Of a DNA stretch of 64,000 nt, positions 36,692-48,768 are shown piece after piece. The notes beneath the pieces are model-generated. The model had not been told where the DNA came from and did not search any database. It worked only from the letters and a program-made list of their open reading frames with translations. The stretch spans positions 2,232,001 to 2,296,000 of the forward strand of contig NC_016458.1 in assembly GCF_000226115.1 (NCBI RefSeq), given 5' to 3'. Position 1 is the first letter of the stretch. The number at the start of each line of letters is the position of its first letter. Source of the DNA: Thermothielavioides terrestris NRRL 8126. Lineage: Eukaryota > Ascomycota > Sordariomycetes > Sordariales > Chaetomiaceae. The translations under genes and the position numbers were made by a program.

Positions 36692-39600
36692 ACGTCTCCG
36701 TCTCCTCCAACGAGTTCACGATTGTTATGACTTGCCACGCCCAACCCACCCAGCCACGGGTACGACCAGCATGATGCCCATGAACGGAACAACAGCTTGA
36801 ACACCGCGGGAGGCATGCAACAGCACTCGAGCGTCGTTTTTATCGCTTCTTGTTCCTCCTTGATTTTCTCCTTTCCGGCTTCGCGTATTTCCCCCTTCTC
36901 GGACCACAATACAGTTACTCCGCTCCCGCGACACACAACCACAGACATCTGCAGCTCACGCACCGGAAGTTTGTTGCTTCTTCTGGCAGCACCTGCACTG
37001 GGACACAGGTGCTGCCTCCCACCTTTCCGTTCTCCGTCTCTGATAGTTATGTTTGGCTTTGGTCTTCTGAGAAGAAATTGGCAAGCGAGCATTTGGCTTT
37101 TCTGTTACTTTCGGTTCCGATCTCGGTCTCTTTGGCGGCGCATCTCAACTTTTAATGGTTGTGCTTGTATTTCAGCGGTTTCCTTGGCTCATTTCTCTTG
37201 TTCACTTGGCGCTGGCATGGGATCGGATGGTTAGGGTTCTGCGGCACAGCCTTGCTGCGAGGTCGGCGGGGTTCACGGGGATAACGGCGAAAACTGGCGG
37301 CTATGGATCTTTTGTGTTGTTGCTTTTCTGGGGACCGGCGACGGCTGGACGGCAGCGTTGCCACTTTTTTGTCTTCTGTTCCTCTCTGAAGGGGGCTGGC
37401 TGGGGTTTCTGTCTTGCTCGCGAGCGGAGAAATCTCTCGCTGACACACAGACGAACAACCCAGCACGCATCCATCAGCTTGGCATCGGGGATTTCTGGAA
37501 AGGGATTTTCCACGGCTATGTGGAGCAAGGCTGCGATCCTGGCGGGGAGGAAGGGCCCGGCCACGGAACGCTGTTGCGACACAACCCACATGTCTGACGA
37601 CACCCTGTTTCCTTTGTCCACGACAACGCCATCGCGCTCGTTTTGCTTCGCGTTTTACTTCGGGCAACGGCCTGGCCGTCACGAAACGGATTTCAGTGCC
37701 TGCCAATGTTGGAGGGCACCTCACCGGGCTCGGATGAGTGGATTGCGACGTCTACCACCGAGATGCCTGCAGATGAGGATCCCCGACAATATTTTTTCAT
37801 ATACCAACAACCATCGATCCAGAGATGGAGTCTCAACGACAGACACATCTGACGAACGAACGGCGAAGGAGGAAACCCGGACGCCCGCGGCTGGAAGAGC
37901 TTGAAACAGCTCGTCAGGCCTGCTTTCGACATTCCCTTTGCTTTCCTTTGTTCTCTTCACTTCACTCCTTGACACAAAGACCCTCAAGATCTTGTAGCTA
38001 GGCTAGGCAGCACAGAACCTTGGCAGGAGAACTTGAAAAAATAACCGAGACTGGATATGACAGCTTCTGCCGCAACGTCGAAGGCCACCGCTGTGCGACG
38101 CATTTCGTGCAGGTGATAGTGATGATTTGCTGAGCGGTTACAAGCACCAAATGCAAGGCAAGTAGGTAAGGCACTTGAGAGGTAGCTACTGACATGAAAG
38201 CCACCCGGCAGAACAGATAGTCGAACATACACCAGGGCCCAGGAACTCTGCATGACCAGCCCAGAGGGTCATATCGGTCCGTTAGCGAGGGGCGCGGAGC
38301 CGAACGAGTCCGCTGGAAATTGAGGGCAGACACGCTGCAGGGTGCCCCGGTGGGTGCGGCAGTTGTATTATTGGGGCGAGCGGGGGAATGATCCGCCTGT
38401 GATGGGGGGATCCAGCGTAAACTTACCACAGGTACTGATACACCCGCGCAGTTGATGGAGGGACAACCGCCTCTCTTATCCCCCTCACCCCCCTCTCCTC
38501 ATTCGCTGTACCATGCTCGCCAGGCATACCACGTTGTCCTCCGTCCCCTCGCGGAGACAAAGCCGACACCCGCGCTAACACTCACACACTCACACACACA
38601 CATGACTGATATGACAACTCACCGCTCACGAGGGCAGCATCAACCCTCCACAACCTTCCTGCCTCCCTGCCTCCCCGCCTCCTCCGCCTGGTAACACAAC
38701 AAGCACAGCACAGAAAATGGCCCTGAACGGGTTCCGAGCTCCGCTCCCGGACCCGACATCATGGAACCCGATACCCCTCATCGCTCACACGGTCATCAGT
38801 GAAATAATATGGCACCCCCCCCCCCCAGGGTCTGACACATCCTTACCTAAACACACCGTTCAGTCATGCTGTGTAAGTAGCGAAGGTAGTAGTAGTTACC
38901 TCTAGGTAACTATAGTAGTAGAGAATGAGTAGCATTTCCGTCTGCCCGTTCGCTCGTTCCGGACTGGACGAGGCTGGAGTGGGTGCACCTCCCGTCCGCC
39001 CGGTCCAGCAGGAGCAGGTAGATATCATGGGTTGGCAAATTTCCCTTTTCTCCTCCTCTCTTTCTCTTGCCTCTTCCAATCCCGTTTCCCGAGTCCAACC
39101 CCCAACTCAATATCACCGCTAGTAGCTGCTATTGTAGTTGGCAAGTGCAATGGCGTGGCAGGGGAGGACGATGATGATGATTGCTCTGCCGAGGGACTGG
39201 GCCGGGTTGGTTTCGTGATTAACTTGCTCCCAGAGTATAGGCTTGCAGGTATAGGAGGTCGGGTGTCCAATCCAGTATGTAGTATGCATGCGTGCGAGCG
39301 GAGGGGGGATTGGGCAGCGACCGCTGCGGCTGGGCTGAGGGTTCGAGGGTGCTTCACGCAGTACACAGTAGTTCGCAGTCGGTGGGTTCCGCCAGCCTGT
39401 GGCCGCTTTGCTCGGCTGAGGTAAAAAGCTTGTATCTTTTTTTGGTCAATCTGGTTGCTGGTATATCTGAACGTTCGGGAAGGTTAAGAGTCCAACGGAA
39501 TAAGTGGCTTGGAATGGATAGTGGCCGCCTGGTAAATACTTCTGCTGCCCCTTTCAGCCCCTTCTCAACGACCATATGGAGAGTAAGGCACTGTACATAC

Positions 39601-40884
39601 ATCGCTTCAGACGAGAGCTGATCTGGGCAGTTGGGCTTGAAGAGCGGGGGAATGGATGAGCGACTGGCCCTCTCCTGGGGAATGGAGATACAGCACGGCA
39701 CTGCTGCGTCCCGCGCACATTGCAGTCTGCCGTGGCACATTCCAGTTACACGCACGCAGATGCTCCCCGCAAAGCGGCTGTGCCGTTGATCAAGCATAGG
39801 CGGCCAACGAGATGTCAGCATGACTTGTGTACTGCTGTGGCACGAAATATGCTGTGGAACGCGATCAGAGAGAAGCCAAGATCTGGTTGCTCCGGGATTT
39901 CCGAAGAGGCCTGGCTCAGACCGGTCACCATTGGAGGCAAGGAGGGGATGTGGCCGGCAAATGGTGAAGAGGAAGAGGCTAACGGCTACGAACGAACCCC
40001 TGGTTTTAAGGACTCACACCACTCAAGGAAGCCCTCCCCCTTGTCCCCTTAAGCGAGTCGCGATTCCCTGACAGAAGACAGTCGGGGATGTGTTGTAAGA
40101 TTGCCGGTGGCAATGGGGCAGTTTTGGTGACAAGAAGCCCAAGAGAAGCTGCTCACTTGTCTCATTGCGCAGCACTAGGTAAGCCTTGAGGCAAGTATTT
40201 GACATTGGCACGTTTGAAGAAAATACACTCCGCGTCCGCACTTCATTTTTTGAACACATTCCGAGAGACCAGCACTTGCTGGTGGGCTGCTTGGGCCGGA
40301 GACTGGGCCAGCCGAGGACAAGCCCCTTCTCTCAAACACGGCGTCCTCGCGGTATGGCGCATGCCTAGGCCCCGACCACTTACATGTTGATCCTCGCAAA
40401 CTGAAAATTGCCCACAACGGCGTCCTCAGAAAGTACTTCCACTTGACCAGCCCGTCATGTCATAGAATAGAATCCCTGTGTATGCTGGCGTCATACCCCA
40501 AGGGGGGGTGCCAAGGGCAGGCATTCAGCAACGCGAGCCCGTCTTCACTTCTCCCTTACTCGACTGGTGCTTCTCCTCTGTGCGTCCAGAAGGGCAATGC
40601 GGTAGTACTGTCACAAGTAGACGGACATGCCCCATTTCCGGTGCGTCAAACCAAGGTGCAAAAATTGACAAGACGAAGATCGAAAGTGAGATGCGGCGGA
40701 ACAGTGGAGGCAACCTAAGTTCACAGCGGCAAAGCTGCCCGAGCCGAACCAGCAGAGAAGCTAAGGCCTGCTAGGAAGAAAGAGAAGGGTCCCACGCAAC
40801 AACCCTGCTGCCTGACCCAATGGAAGTCAGTCCTCTAAAGGAGGGAGGGAAGAGTGAAAGTGCAGAAACCATCGGTGGGGCAAT

Positions 40885-40999
40885 GACAGGAAAGAGACAG
40901 GAGGTCTGACAGGAAAGAGACAGGAGGTCTGACAGGAAAGAGACAGGAGGTCTGACAGGAAAGAGACAGGAGGTCTGACAGGAAAGAGACAGGAGGTCT
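40885..40999. repeat. Minisatellite, 23-bp unit in five perfect copies
   Basis: Five head-to-tail identical copies of a 23-bp unit that begins GACAGGAAAGAG and ends GAGGTCT, 115 bp in total. All copies read the same, so the array is young or kept homogeneous. It is non-coding. Confidence 0.95.
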
Positions 41000-41342
41000 G
41001 GAGCTCGAGCACACCCAAGGGTGGTCAGGGAATTCAGCGTTCCGGCCGGGCGTACTGGATGGTCGACAAATCCTGAGCAGCGTCGAGACTTCGGCACCCA
41101 ATACGTACCAGTCATCGAACAGGGGCGCTCTGCATGCAAGATACCTGTACCATAGAATATGGAAATGGCGACGTGATCAACAATGCCCAGCAGTAGGAGT
41201 CATTCGACGAATCCGATATCCAGCAGAGAAACACCCAGCCGCCACAACAAGCGGTCCTGGCAGAAGAACCTGTCCCCGTCGGCCCGGCCATCCCGGCAGC
41301 CGTAGATCTCGACACGCAACAGCTCCTGACACGCCTAACAAG

Positions 41343-41357
41343 AACAACAACAAGAAT

Positions 41358-41416
<59 letters not shown>

Positions 41417-41418
41417 CC
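41343..41418. repeat. CAA/AAC trinucleotide microsatellite
   Basis: About 20 nearly perfect copies of AAC, with an interrupted copy (AAGAAT) near the left end. It lies just beyond the stop codon of the Sel1-repeat gene, so it is probably in its 3' untranslated region, where the RNA reads GUU repeats. Confidence 0.9.
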
Positions 41419-41478
41419 AACCAACCTCAGCCAGTCGTTTCCCTCCACCAAACTCCGAGACCTGGCTGACAAGACGCC

Positions 41479-43989
41479 CTACTTCTTGCCATGACCAGGG
41501 TCATACTTTTCCTTCCAAATCCTACACAGATGTGCGGTCAGCAATTAGTGAGCGCACGGAAAACCCAAATCACGACCACCCACAACAGCAAGGAAAAACA
41601 GCCACGAAGATGCACGCCTCACAACAATAACAATAACAACGATCCCCAACCCGCGAATCAGGCGCGTTGTAAACACGGCCACAGACGAGACAACCACCCT
41701 CCCAAGTGATGATGATCAACGCCAGGTCCAATCCGGCCTCAAGATATGGGACAGTTAAGGATAGTAAGCGAAGCCCATCGGGGAGGGGACAAGAACTTGG
41801 GCGGGACCACTCAGGCCGGCCAGTCAGCCGGGCGGGCGGGCGGCCGGAGTGGCGGGCCCGCAGCCCCCAGTCTCGTCGTGGTGGGTGGCCCCAGCAGCAA
41901 GTTAAGCTGTCCGGTTATCTGATTGGGGGGGGGGGGGGGGGGGGGGGGTGGGTATGAGAGGAGAAACAAGAGGGGGAAGCGGATAAACAAAAAACAGAAG
42001 CAGAAACAGGAATAGGGCACGAAACGCAGGGCGAACAGCGACATGAGTGGTAGGGATGGGGCGCGAGAGGCATTTGTCCCTGTCATAGGCCGGCAGGCCG
42101 GCAGGCAGGCAGGCAGGCTGGTAAACAAACACACGAGCAAGTCTGTTTGGACTGACAGGCTGCCTGGCTGACTGACTGGCCGACAGTTTGGGAAGGGGTT
42201 TACCCCTTCGCGGGGGTGGTGTCTGAGACCGAGGCGTGGAGAAAGGAAACGAATGGTAAGGAAAGAGGCAGGCTTACCAAGAGTTGCCAAGGATTTTGTT
42301 CCCGTTCTTCTCTGCCAGACGGTAGTACTTGGCGGCTGCGTACTGTTGTTGCGGGAAGTGTCAGCCTGATGTGATGGATCGCAAGCGCAGAGAGACTGAG
42401 GAGGGGGCTTTGAGGATGTGATTCGTCGAGAGCTGCTGCTGAGCCTACGGCCCGTTGGTGCCCAACGCTCCCGAGTTTTGGGACGAGTGAGCGAACACGA
42501 ACGGTCGGCATCACCGTCGACAATCGGAACGGAGATGCACAACCGGTCCAGCTCCTCTTGTGCCGAAATGGTGTGTCTGGGGCGTCTGACTGACCTTGTC
42601 TTTCTTCGTGCCGAATCCTTCCAGATAGCACCACGCTACCTCGTTCATGGCATCTACAGTGGGATGTTGGTCAGTCTCGAAGCTGGGTTCGATCCCCGAA
42701 TGTACTGCCGACATACCGGTGTCTCCAAGATTGGCGGCTGTCTCGTAGTACTGCGGTTTCCCCGTCAGCGCAACGGACCACAATATCCCCTCCACGCACG
42801 ACCACCGCTCTCCGTCGCCAGTAGAGCAAGACAGGCAACCCACCTGCTTGGCCGCAACTGGATCCTTGGGAATGCCCCATCCGTGGCGGAAGCAATTGGC
42901 CAATTCGAAGATGGCCAGAACCAGCTCGCCCTTAGCCGCACCTCCTTTCTTGAGCCCCGCCTGCAGGGCAAGCTGCTCGATGTCGGCGGCATTGGACGCC
43001 GCCGCCGAGAGGTAGCTCACGGCCGCAGCCGTGTCGGGCTTGCAGCCCCAACCGTGCCTGGTTCAGCGTTAGTTCCTGATGCTCGTCTGACGCTCGTCGT
43101 CATTGGCCAATTCCCCCGTTGTTGTGGCCAACGACACACCCGCGAAAGACGCACCAACGCCGGCGTGACGGACGTGCATGGGCAACCCCGCGCGGGCGTG
43201 GAGCGACTCGCTGAGGAGACGAGTTGGAGAGCGTTTTGGGGGTGGCGGGATGGCTGATGCATGCACGCACCTCAGAGCGAGACCATACAGGACCTGGCTC
43301 AGCGGGTTGTTGGCGCCCTTGGGGTCGGCCAACCGGCCAAAGATCGCGGTGGACTCCTCCAGACGCCCCTCCTCATGCAGCCTGATGGCCTCTTGAATGT
43401 CTGCGTCGATCTCCTTGGAGGACACAGCCTTGCCTAGCGGGGGCGCCAAGTCCTCGCTGGCCCGGCCGTCCAACCGCAGCCCGGAAAGCGCGGGCGGAGA
43501 CGAGCCGTGGACGGGGGTGCCCGGGCGGCTCCGGTGCTTCTCGTTCTCGCGGGCCAGGATGGTGGCGCGCTTCTCCCACTGCGACTCGGTGCCATCCTTG
43601 TCCTCCTCGCCGCCCTCGGGCACGACAATCTCTGGCAGGTCCTGGGGCACGTTCTCGGAGCTGGGGGGGCTGCGGCTCAGGTGCAGGCGTTCCGAGAGGC
43701 GCTTGTGGCCGGAGCTGTGGTTGCTCGACACCGAGGCGCTCCGGCTCCGGCTGCTCCGGAAGACGTCGAGGCTGCGGCGCGGCCTGGAATCGGACCTGGG
43801 CTCGGCCGACAGGAAGTGGCTGCCGGCATCCAGGTGGCCGTCGGCGCTTGGAGGATGGATCACCTCGGCAGTGTGGGTGTCGGTGCGGATGAAGGTGAAC
43901 TCGGGCGTCGAGTGGCCCGCGAGGGCACCAGCCCCGCCGTCGTCCTCGGAATCATGCCACCTCCTCAGTTTCTCGCGGAGTCCGACCAT
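41479..43989 (-). CDS. Sel1-repeat protein (Nif1/Dsf2-like)
   Basis: Exons 43989-43271, 43057-42844, 42750-42717, 42653-42595, 42342-42278 and 41521-41479 give 377 residues. The N-terminal 200 residues are Ser/Arg-rich and probably disordered (SRSRSASVSSNHSSGHKR). The C-terminal part has Sel1-type repeats: EAIRLHEEGRLEESTAIFGRL, NPLSQVLYGLALRHGWG, GELVLAIFELANCFRHGWG, DAMNEVAWCYLEGFGTKKDK and AAAKYYRLAEKNGNK. Fungal proteins of this plan include S. pombe Nif1, an inhibitor of a mitotic kinase; equivalence is only inferred. All six exons keep phase. The last exon, encoding IWKEKYDPGHGKK, lies beyond a 756-nt intron and was found by the motif GNSW-IWKEKY. If that intron were retained, the protein would stop right after NSW (42275). 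Confidence 0.8.
41522..42277 (-). other. Unusually long (756-nt) terminal intron with C24 tract
   Basis: The donor is TTG|GTAAGC at 42277. The acceptor TGTGTAG at 41522 has a GCTGAC branch-type motif about 18 nt upstream. Inside is a run of 24 C on the sense strand (G on the + strand, 41925-41948), followed by CCAATCAG, a second possible acceptor. The other 37 coding introns modelled here are 48-252 nt. Confidence 0.7.
41925..41948. repeat. Homopolymer of 24 G
   Basis: An uninterrupted run of 24 G on the + strand, inside the long intron of the Sel1-repeat gene. It could form a G-quadruplex on this (template) strand, and its length may vary or be misread by sequencing. Confidence 0.9.
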
Positions 43990-44633
43990 CACGGCTGCGG
44001 CGACGCGGCTGAAAGAGCGAGCGCTAGGTCGGTTGGATTGCGGGGCGGGGCAGGACCAGGGAGGGCCAGGCTCGAGACTGTGAGACACGAACGTGCAAAA
44101 GAGCAGAGAGGAAGAAGCAACGGCGTATCGAGATGGAAATAACAACAACAACAGAAATTGGCTACAAATACGGATTCACATGAGCTGTCGAAGGAGGCGC
44201 CATTTTAAATGGCAGGTTCAGCCCGCCGCGACGCGCACTCAAGAGCGCATCCACGGATCCGTCGTTCTGGGATTCGGTCTCGGGAGCTGAGCGGGGCTGT
44301 GCCTCGCTCAGCTGAATGAGTGTTGGCGGAGCAGCCTGCGCAGTGGCGCCCCTGCATCCTTTGATTGACCCCTGGAAACGTCCGTTAATGGATGATGCGC
44401 GTCTTGGCTCGTCGCAAAGTCCGAGGATCGAGTCCCAGGAACGAAAAAAGAAATGATGAACCAGATACAAAGTAAAAGCAGAGTGAAAAACAATCCAGGT
44501 CGAGATGAACTTATCTTGGGGACGGGAAGACCATGATGTTCAGATGGCAGGAACGTCCAAGCACCAACGATCGGGCAGTCTGGCTGCTCCGCAATATGAG
44601 TCAAAGAACTGGTGTCTAACTTTTAATCAACAA
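43990..44633. other. Promoter region of the Sel1-repeat gene
   Basis: A 644-bp spacer that should hold the promoter and leader of the Sel1-repeat gene on the minus strand. A short AAC run lies at about 44139-44154. No other gene is seen before the tRNA. Confidence 0.5.
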
Positions 44634-44728
44634 GCCCGATTAGCTCAGCTGGTTAGAGCGTCGTACTAATACCGGGTCCACCTGTATATGGTATGCGAAG
44701 GTCAACAGTTCAATCCTGTTATTGGGCA
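44634..44728 (+). tRNA. tRNA-Ile(AAT) with 21-nt intron
   Basis: The acceptor stem GCCCGAT pairs with ATTGGGC (one G-U), followed by discriminator A at 44728. The D arm is GCTC...GAGC. The anticodon stem TCGTA/TGCGA closes the loop CTAATA-A, with anticodon AAT at 44668-44670. A 21-nt intron (44672-44692) sits one base after the anticodon, between positions 37 and 38, the canonical place. The T arm is AACAG-TTCAATC-CTGTT. An A-box (TAGCTCAGCTGG) and a B-box (TTCAATCC) are present. Confidence 0.93.
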
Positions 44729-45331
44729 CATTGGAATTTCTTTTGCCCCCCTACTTTTGCGCTCCTGCTTTTTTTTTTTCCCTAACTGGCCTGGTATGTA
44801 TAGCGTAGCGGCAAGTTAAATACCAGAACGTTCGTCTTGATGGCTCCGACGAAACCTGAACCTGAACCGGGCCGGATCCTGCGACCTCGGCTCGGGAAAC
44901 CGGATGGACGTTGACGCACCTATGTGGCCATATCTCCCCATCTAACCGAGGACGCAACACCTCGTTGAACAATATGGGACAAAAAAAGCGCTGAGAAACT
45001 GCTCGTATTTAGCAGTCAATTGATCTTGTGCTTGATTCGCCGCGGATGTGCCGAGCGGGACGTCAGGGGTTTCCTCGCTCAGGGGCTTGTTTACTTCCGC
45101 TGTTCAACAAGCGTGCTCCTCCATGGCTACTCCTTGGCTATCGCTCGTCAACACGATTTGGCCACCGAACTGAACAGCCAGTTTCAAATCAAATCATATC
45201 TAACTCCGATCTATTCCTCCCCCACCCCGCAACACCTATGTAGCGGAACAAACAAAGACTAGACTATTCCAACCCCAAGGCTCCGAAATGCTACACCATC
45301 GTCCCCTCGCCCCTTCCTACTAGCAGAGAGC
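44729..45331. other. Spacer between the tRNA and UTP12
   Basis: A T-rich run (TTTTTTTTTTT, 44769-44779), probably used as a Pol III terminator or backup, follows the tRNA by about 40 bp. The rest holds the UTP12 3' region. No gene is supported. Confidence 0.5.
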
Positions 45332-48300
45332 CTACGAAACATTCGCAAAAACCCTCTTGCGCCCGCCGCCGACCGCCGCCTCCTGACCGGCCTCCCAGTT
45401 CTCGTCGACGTACTCCTTCACGCTGCGCTCGCGCATCTGCAGCTCGACGACCTTCAGGGCGGCCAGGTTGAAGCCCATCTCGTCCTTCTGGCGGCGCAGG
45501 GCGGCGCGCAGGTTGGCGCGGATGCGCTCGAGCATGGCGCGCATGGTGCGGCTGGCGACGACCTGGCGGTGGTGGGTCTTGAGCATGAAGAAGAGGATGC
45601 GGCAGGTCAGCGGGACGGCGGCGGCGCGGGCGGCGAACAGGTTGAGGAAGGTGAAGAGCATGGGCACAGCCGCGAAGGGCAGCACGAGCAGGGCGTCGTG
45701 CAGCGCCGCCGGCTTGATCCGCTGCAGCGTCGAGAGCACGTACGCCTCGGCCGAGATGTTGCCGAGCGCGACGAAGACCGGGTTGCGCTGCGGCGGCGCC
45801 ACCGCCGGGTTGCTCTGCCGCGCGAGCTCCCACTCGCGCATCGTGTTGAGGTCGGCCATGCCGAGCTCGAGTGCCTCGGCGATGCGCTCGCCCGCCTTGA
45901 GCGTCTCCACCGTCTGCTTGCTGGCCGCCGCGACCTCGCGCTTCTCGTCCTGCTCGTCCGGGTCCTGCTCGAGCGATGTGGTGAGCGTGGACTCGTAGAG
46001 CTCTTCGAGCTCCTTCTCGCGCTCTTCTTCCAGGAAGATCTGCTCTTCCGTCTCCTCCCACACGCGGATGCTCTTGTCGTGGCTGGCGCTGACGAGGAAG
46101 GTGCCGCTGTGGCTGACGGCGAGCGCCCAGATCTCGCCGTGGTGGCCGTCGATGCGCTGGATCTGCTCGAACTTGTCCCCGTCCCAGTACTTGATGGTGC
46201 GGTCCTTGCTGGCGCTGAAGAAGTGGTGCCCGTTGCCGTCGGAGTTGTGCGGGACGAAGGCGACCTGCAGGATGCTGTCCTGGTGGCCGAAGAGGGCCTT
46301 GTGGCAGTCGCCGAAGTCGAGCCCCCATATCCTGATGTTCTTGTCGGCCGAGCTGGTGACGATGAGCTTGCTGTCGTACGAGATGTCCATGCTGAGCACG
46401 GGCAGCTTGTGGCCGTAGAGGTTGAGGTACAACTTCAGCGTGTCGGTGAAGAAGACCTTCACGGTGCTGTCGAGGAGAGCCACGGCGAGCAGCTTCGCGT
46501 CGGGGGAGAACCGCAAGCTCAAGATGTCGTCGGACACCTTCAATATCCTTGACTGCACGAGCTTCAACTTCGGTGTTGTCCGGGTCGTGCCAAGAACTTG
46601 TTCTTGCACAATCTTGAAGTCCCAGAACTTGGCCGTCTTGTCGGCGCCGCCCGACACAACAGACTTGCCGTCGGGGTGTACTTGCAGCGACCAAATGGCG
46701 TGCCCCTCGTGCGCATTGACCGTCTCGAGCAATGCCGCCGAGGCGACGTCGTAGAGCTGGAGGTCGCCCTCCTTTGTGCCAACCACCACCACCTTGTCGC
46801 CGGGAAGGAATGCGCAGCAGAGCGCATACCCGCACTCGAAGGTGCGGATGCATGCCTGGGTCCGAATGTTCCATATTTTCAAGGAGCCGTTCGCGGCAGA
46901 GGCCAGCATCTTGTCGTCGGAGCTGATGGCCAGCGAACGGACGTCTGTCCTGTGCCCTGGAAGCTCGACAGCCAACGCTTTGTTGTAATCGGGGACGTCG
47001 CTCTTGGACTTGAGCTTGTCCTTGCCGACAATCGAGTAGAATTCGAGCAGGTTGTTGGTGGAACCGACGAGGAGTTGCAGGTCCTTGCTGCTCCCCTGGC
47101 TCGTGGCCCAGTCGACCGACCGCACCTTGCCGGTGGTTCTGACGATAACGTGCTGCACGATCACGTCGGAGATGTCGGCTTTCGTGATGTCGTCGGCCCT
47201 GTCCTCGGCGTCGTCCATGTCAATATCGCCCTCGCTTTCGCCCTTCTTATCCTTGGCCAGCTTTTCCCTCCTCCTCCTCTTTTTCCTGGCCAGACTCTTC
47301 TTTATCTCCGCCTCGTTCCGTATCCTCCAGATCTCGACCGACTTTTCTACACCATGCACGGCAAAGTAGTCGCGCCGTGGGTGGAAGGTCACCTCGACCG
47401 CTCTCTCCTTGCTCTGCCGGTGTAATGTCCCCCTGTCGCGAAGGAAGTTGACGGATTGCGACAGGTCGATCTTCTGCGCTGCGGAGGCAAGAGCGGCAAC
47501 GTCCAGTGCCCATACTGTCATCTCGCCGTCGTTGCCCGCGGTGACGCAGCCGCTGAGGTCGGGCGTCACGCCCAAGGCCCAGCACTCGCCATTGGTCTGG
47601 GCAACATGGGTCTCAATGCAGTGTCGAGACGTGAGGTCCCAGAGCTTGATCAGCGCGTCCTTCCCGGTCGTGAGGAGGAAGCCTTCTGCGGCCTCGCTGT
47701 CCACAGCCATCAAGGCCTGCTCCTCCTCGCCCTCGCCCTGCACGACGGGGTCTGGTTCGACAAAATGCAGGCCGGTAATCTGGTCCTTGTGCCCGCGCAG
47801 CTTGTACTGTCCCACCTCCGCGACCAGGTCCCAGATGATGACGTCGGTGTCCTTGGCGCCGCTGGCGAGGCGCACGCCGGCCCTGTCGAAGGCGAGGGTC
47901 GTGATGGCGGACTTGTGACCGTTGAAGCTCACCACCGAGGTGGCGATCTTGCTGTCCCAGAGGCGGATGCTGCCATCTTCGTAGCCGACAGCGAACACGT
48001 CCGGATCGGTGCGGCTCTGGGCGATGGCGGTCACGCTGGCGCGGCAGTTCTCGTCACGCCAGCGGCTGAGCAGCTCGCCCTTCTTGATGTCCCACACGAG
48101 CACCTCCTCGTTCGCCGCGACGATGGCCTGGCCGGCGCCGGTGCCCGTCTTGCCCCTGGACGGCGACCAAACGAGGTTCGAGTTGCTGGATGCGACGACA
48201 CCGAACGACTTGGAGGGCTCGAATTTCCTGAGGGTTGTTGCGAAGCGTCCGTTGTTAGGGAGGAAAGGGAAGAGGAAACGGGGAGCATTTGGAAAATAGG

Positions 48301-48337
48301 GGGAATAGCATGCGGCTTACAGGTACGACTTGACCAT
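45332..48337 (-). CDS. UTP12: UTP12 (DIP2), WD40 SSU processome subunit
   Basis: Exons 48337-48321 and 48227-45332 give 970 residues. The protein starts MVKSYLKFEPSKSFGVVAS and carries two arrays of WD40 repeats, for example GHKSAITTLAFDRAGVRLASGAKD, SFSPDAKLLAVALLDSTVKVF-type and GHHGEIWALAVSHSGTFLVSASHD. The C-terminal Utp12 domain runs from about residue 790 (NPVFVALGNISAEAYVLSTLQRI) to the end. Utp12 joins Utp13, Utp1/Pwp2 and others in the UTP-B complex on the U3 snoRNP and 5' ETS of pre-rRNA. A Lys/Arg-rich then acidic linker lies at about residues 320-350. The first coding exon is only 17 nt, and the 93-nt intron (GTAAGC...CTCAG) splits codon 6. It is divergent from ARPC2, 431 bp apart. 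Confidence 0.96.
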
Positions 48338-48768
48338 ATTTGCGACACGCGGCTGCCAACTTGCAATCCAGTCCAACTGCAATCCCGTCCCGTCTCTCGC
48401 CGTCTCAATCGCGTCCTGGAACGGGTGCTCAGCGGGATGGTCCCCTGTTGCACTTCTCACAGTAACTTTTTTTGGCGGCGATAAGATAAGCAAGCAGCCA
48501 GAGGCCCGGGGAATTCCTGTGCAGCCTGAGAGAGCCCTTGCTCTGCACTGCTTGGTTGAAATGCGGGGCAACTTCCAGGGGTTGGGGTTCGGCAGCCTGC
48601 TCTCCTCCCCCCCTGCCCGCCACAACGTCAGCCTCTGGCTCAACGCCGGCCCCACTAACATTACCGTATCTACAACCTCCCTCCAGACACAGCGCCCTCA
48701 TTCACCTCCCGGCGACAGAACGACACAAGCCAACGGGCAAGCGATTGGAGCGGGGCCCACCATCCAAG
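48338..48768. promoter_or_regulatory. Shared UTP12/ARPC2 promoter region
   Basis: 431 bp between divergent start codons. Two overlapping GATAAG motifs (GATAAGATAAG, about 48480-48490) are present; these are binding sites for GATA factors in fungi. Their function here is inference. Confidence 0.55.

Larger units (their letters stand above)
36692..41478. other. 4.8-kb gene-free region downstream of the bZIP gene
   Basis: It holds the bZIP 3' region and the 3' region of the Sel1-repeat gene on the other strand. No coding region is supported. It contains a run of 12 C at 38815-38826, a 23-bp x 5 minisatellite at 40885-40999 and a CAA microsatellite at about 41357-41417. Confidence 0.5.

Noticed and set aside
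42660..42705. tRNA B-box-like GGTTCGATCCCC inside an intron of the Sel1-repeat gene
   Set aside because: No acceptor stem, no A-box at the right distance; probably chance.
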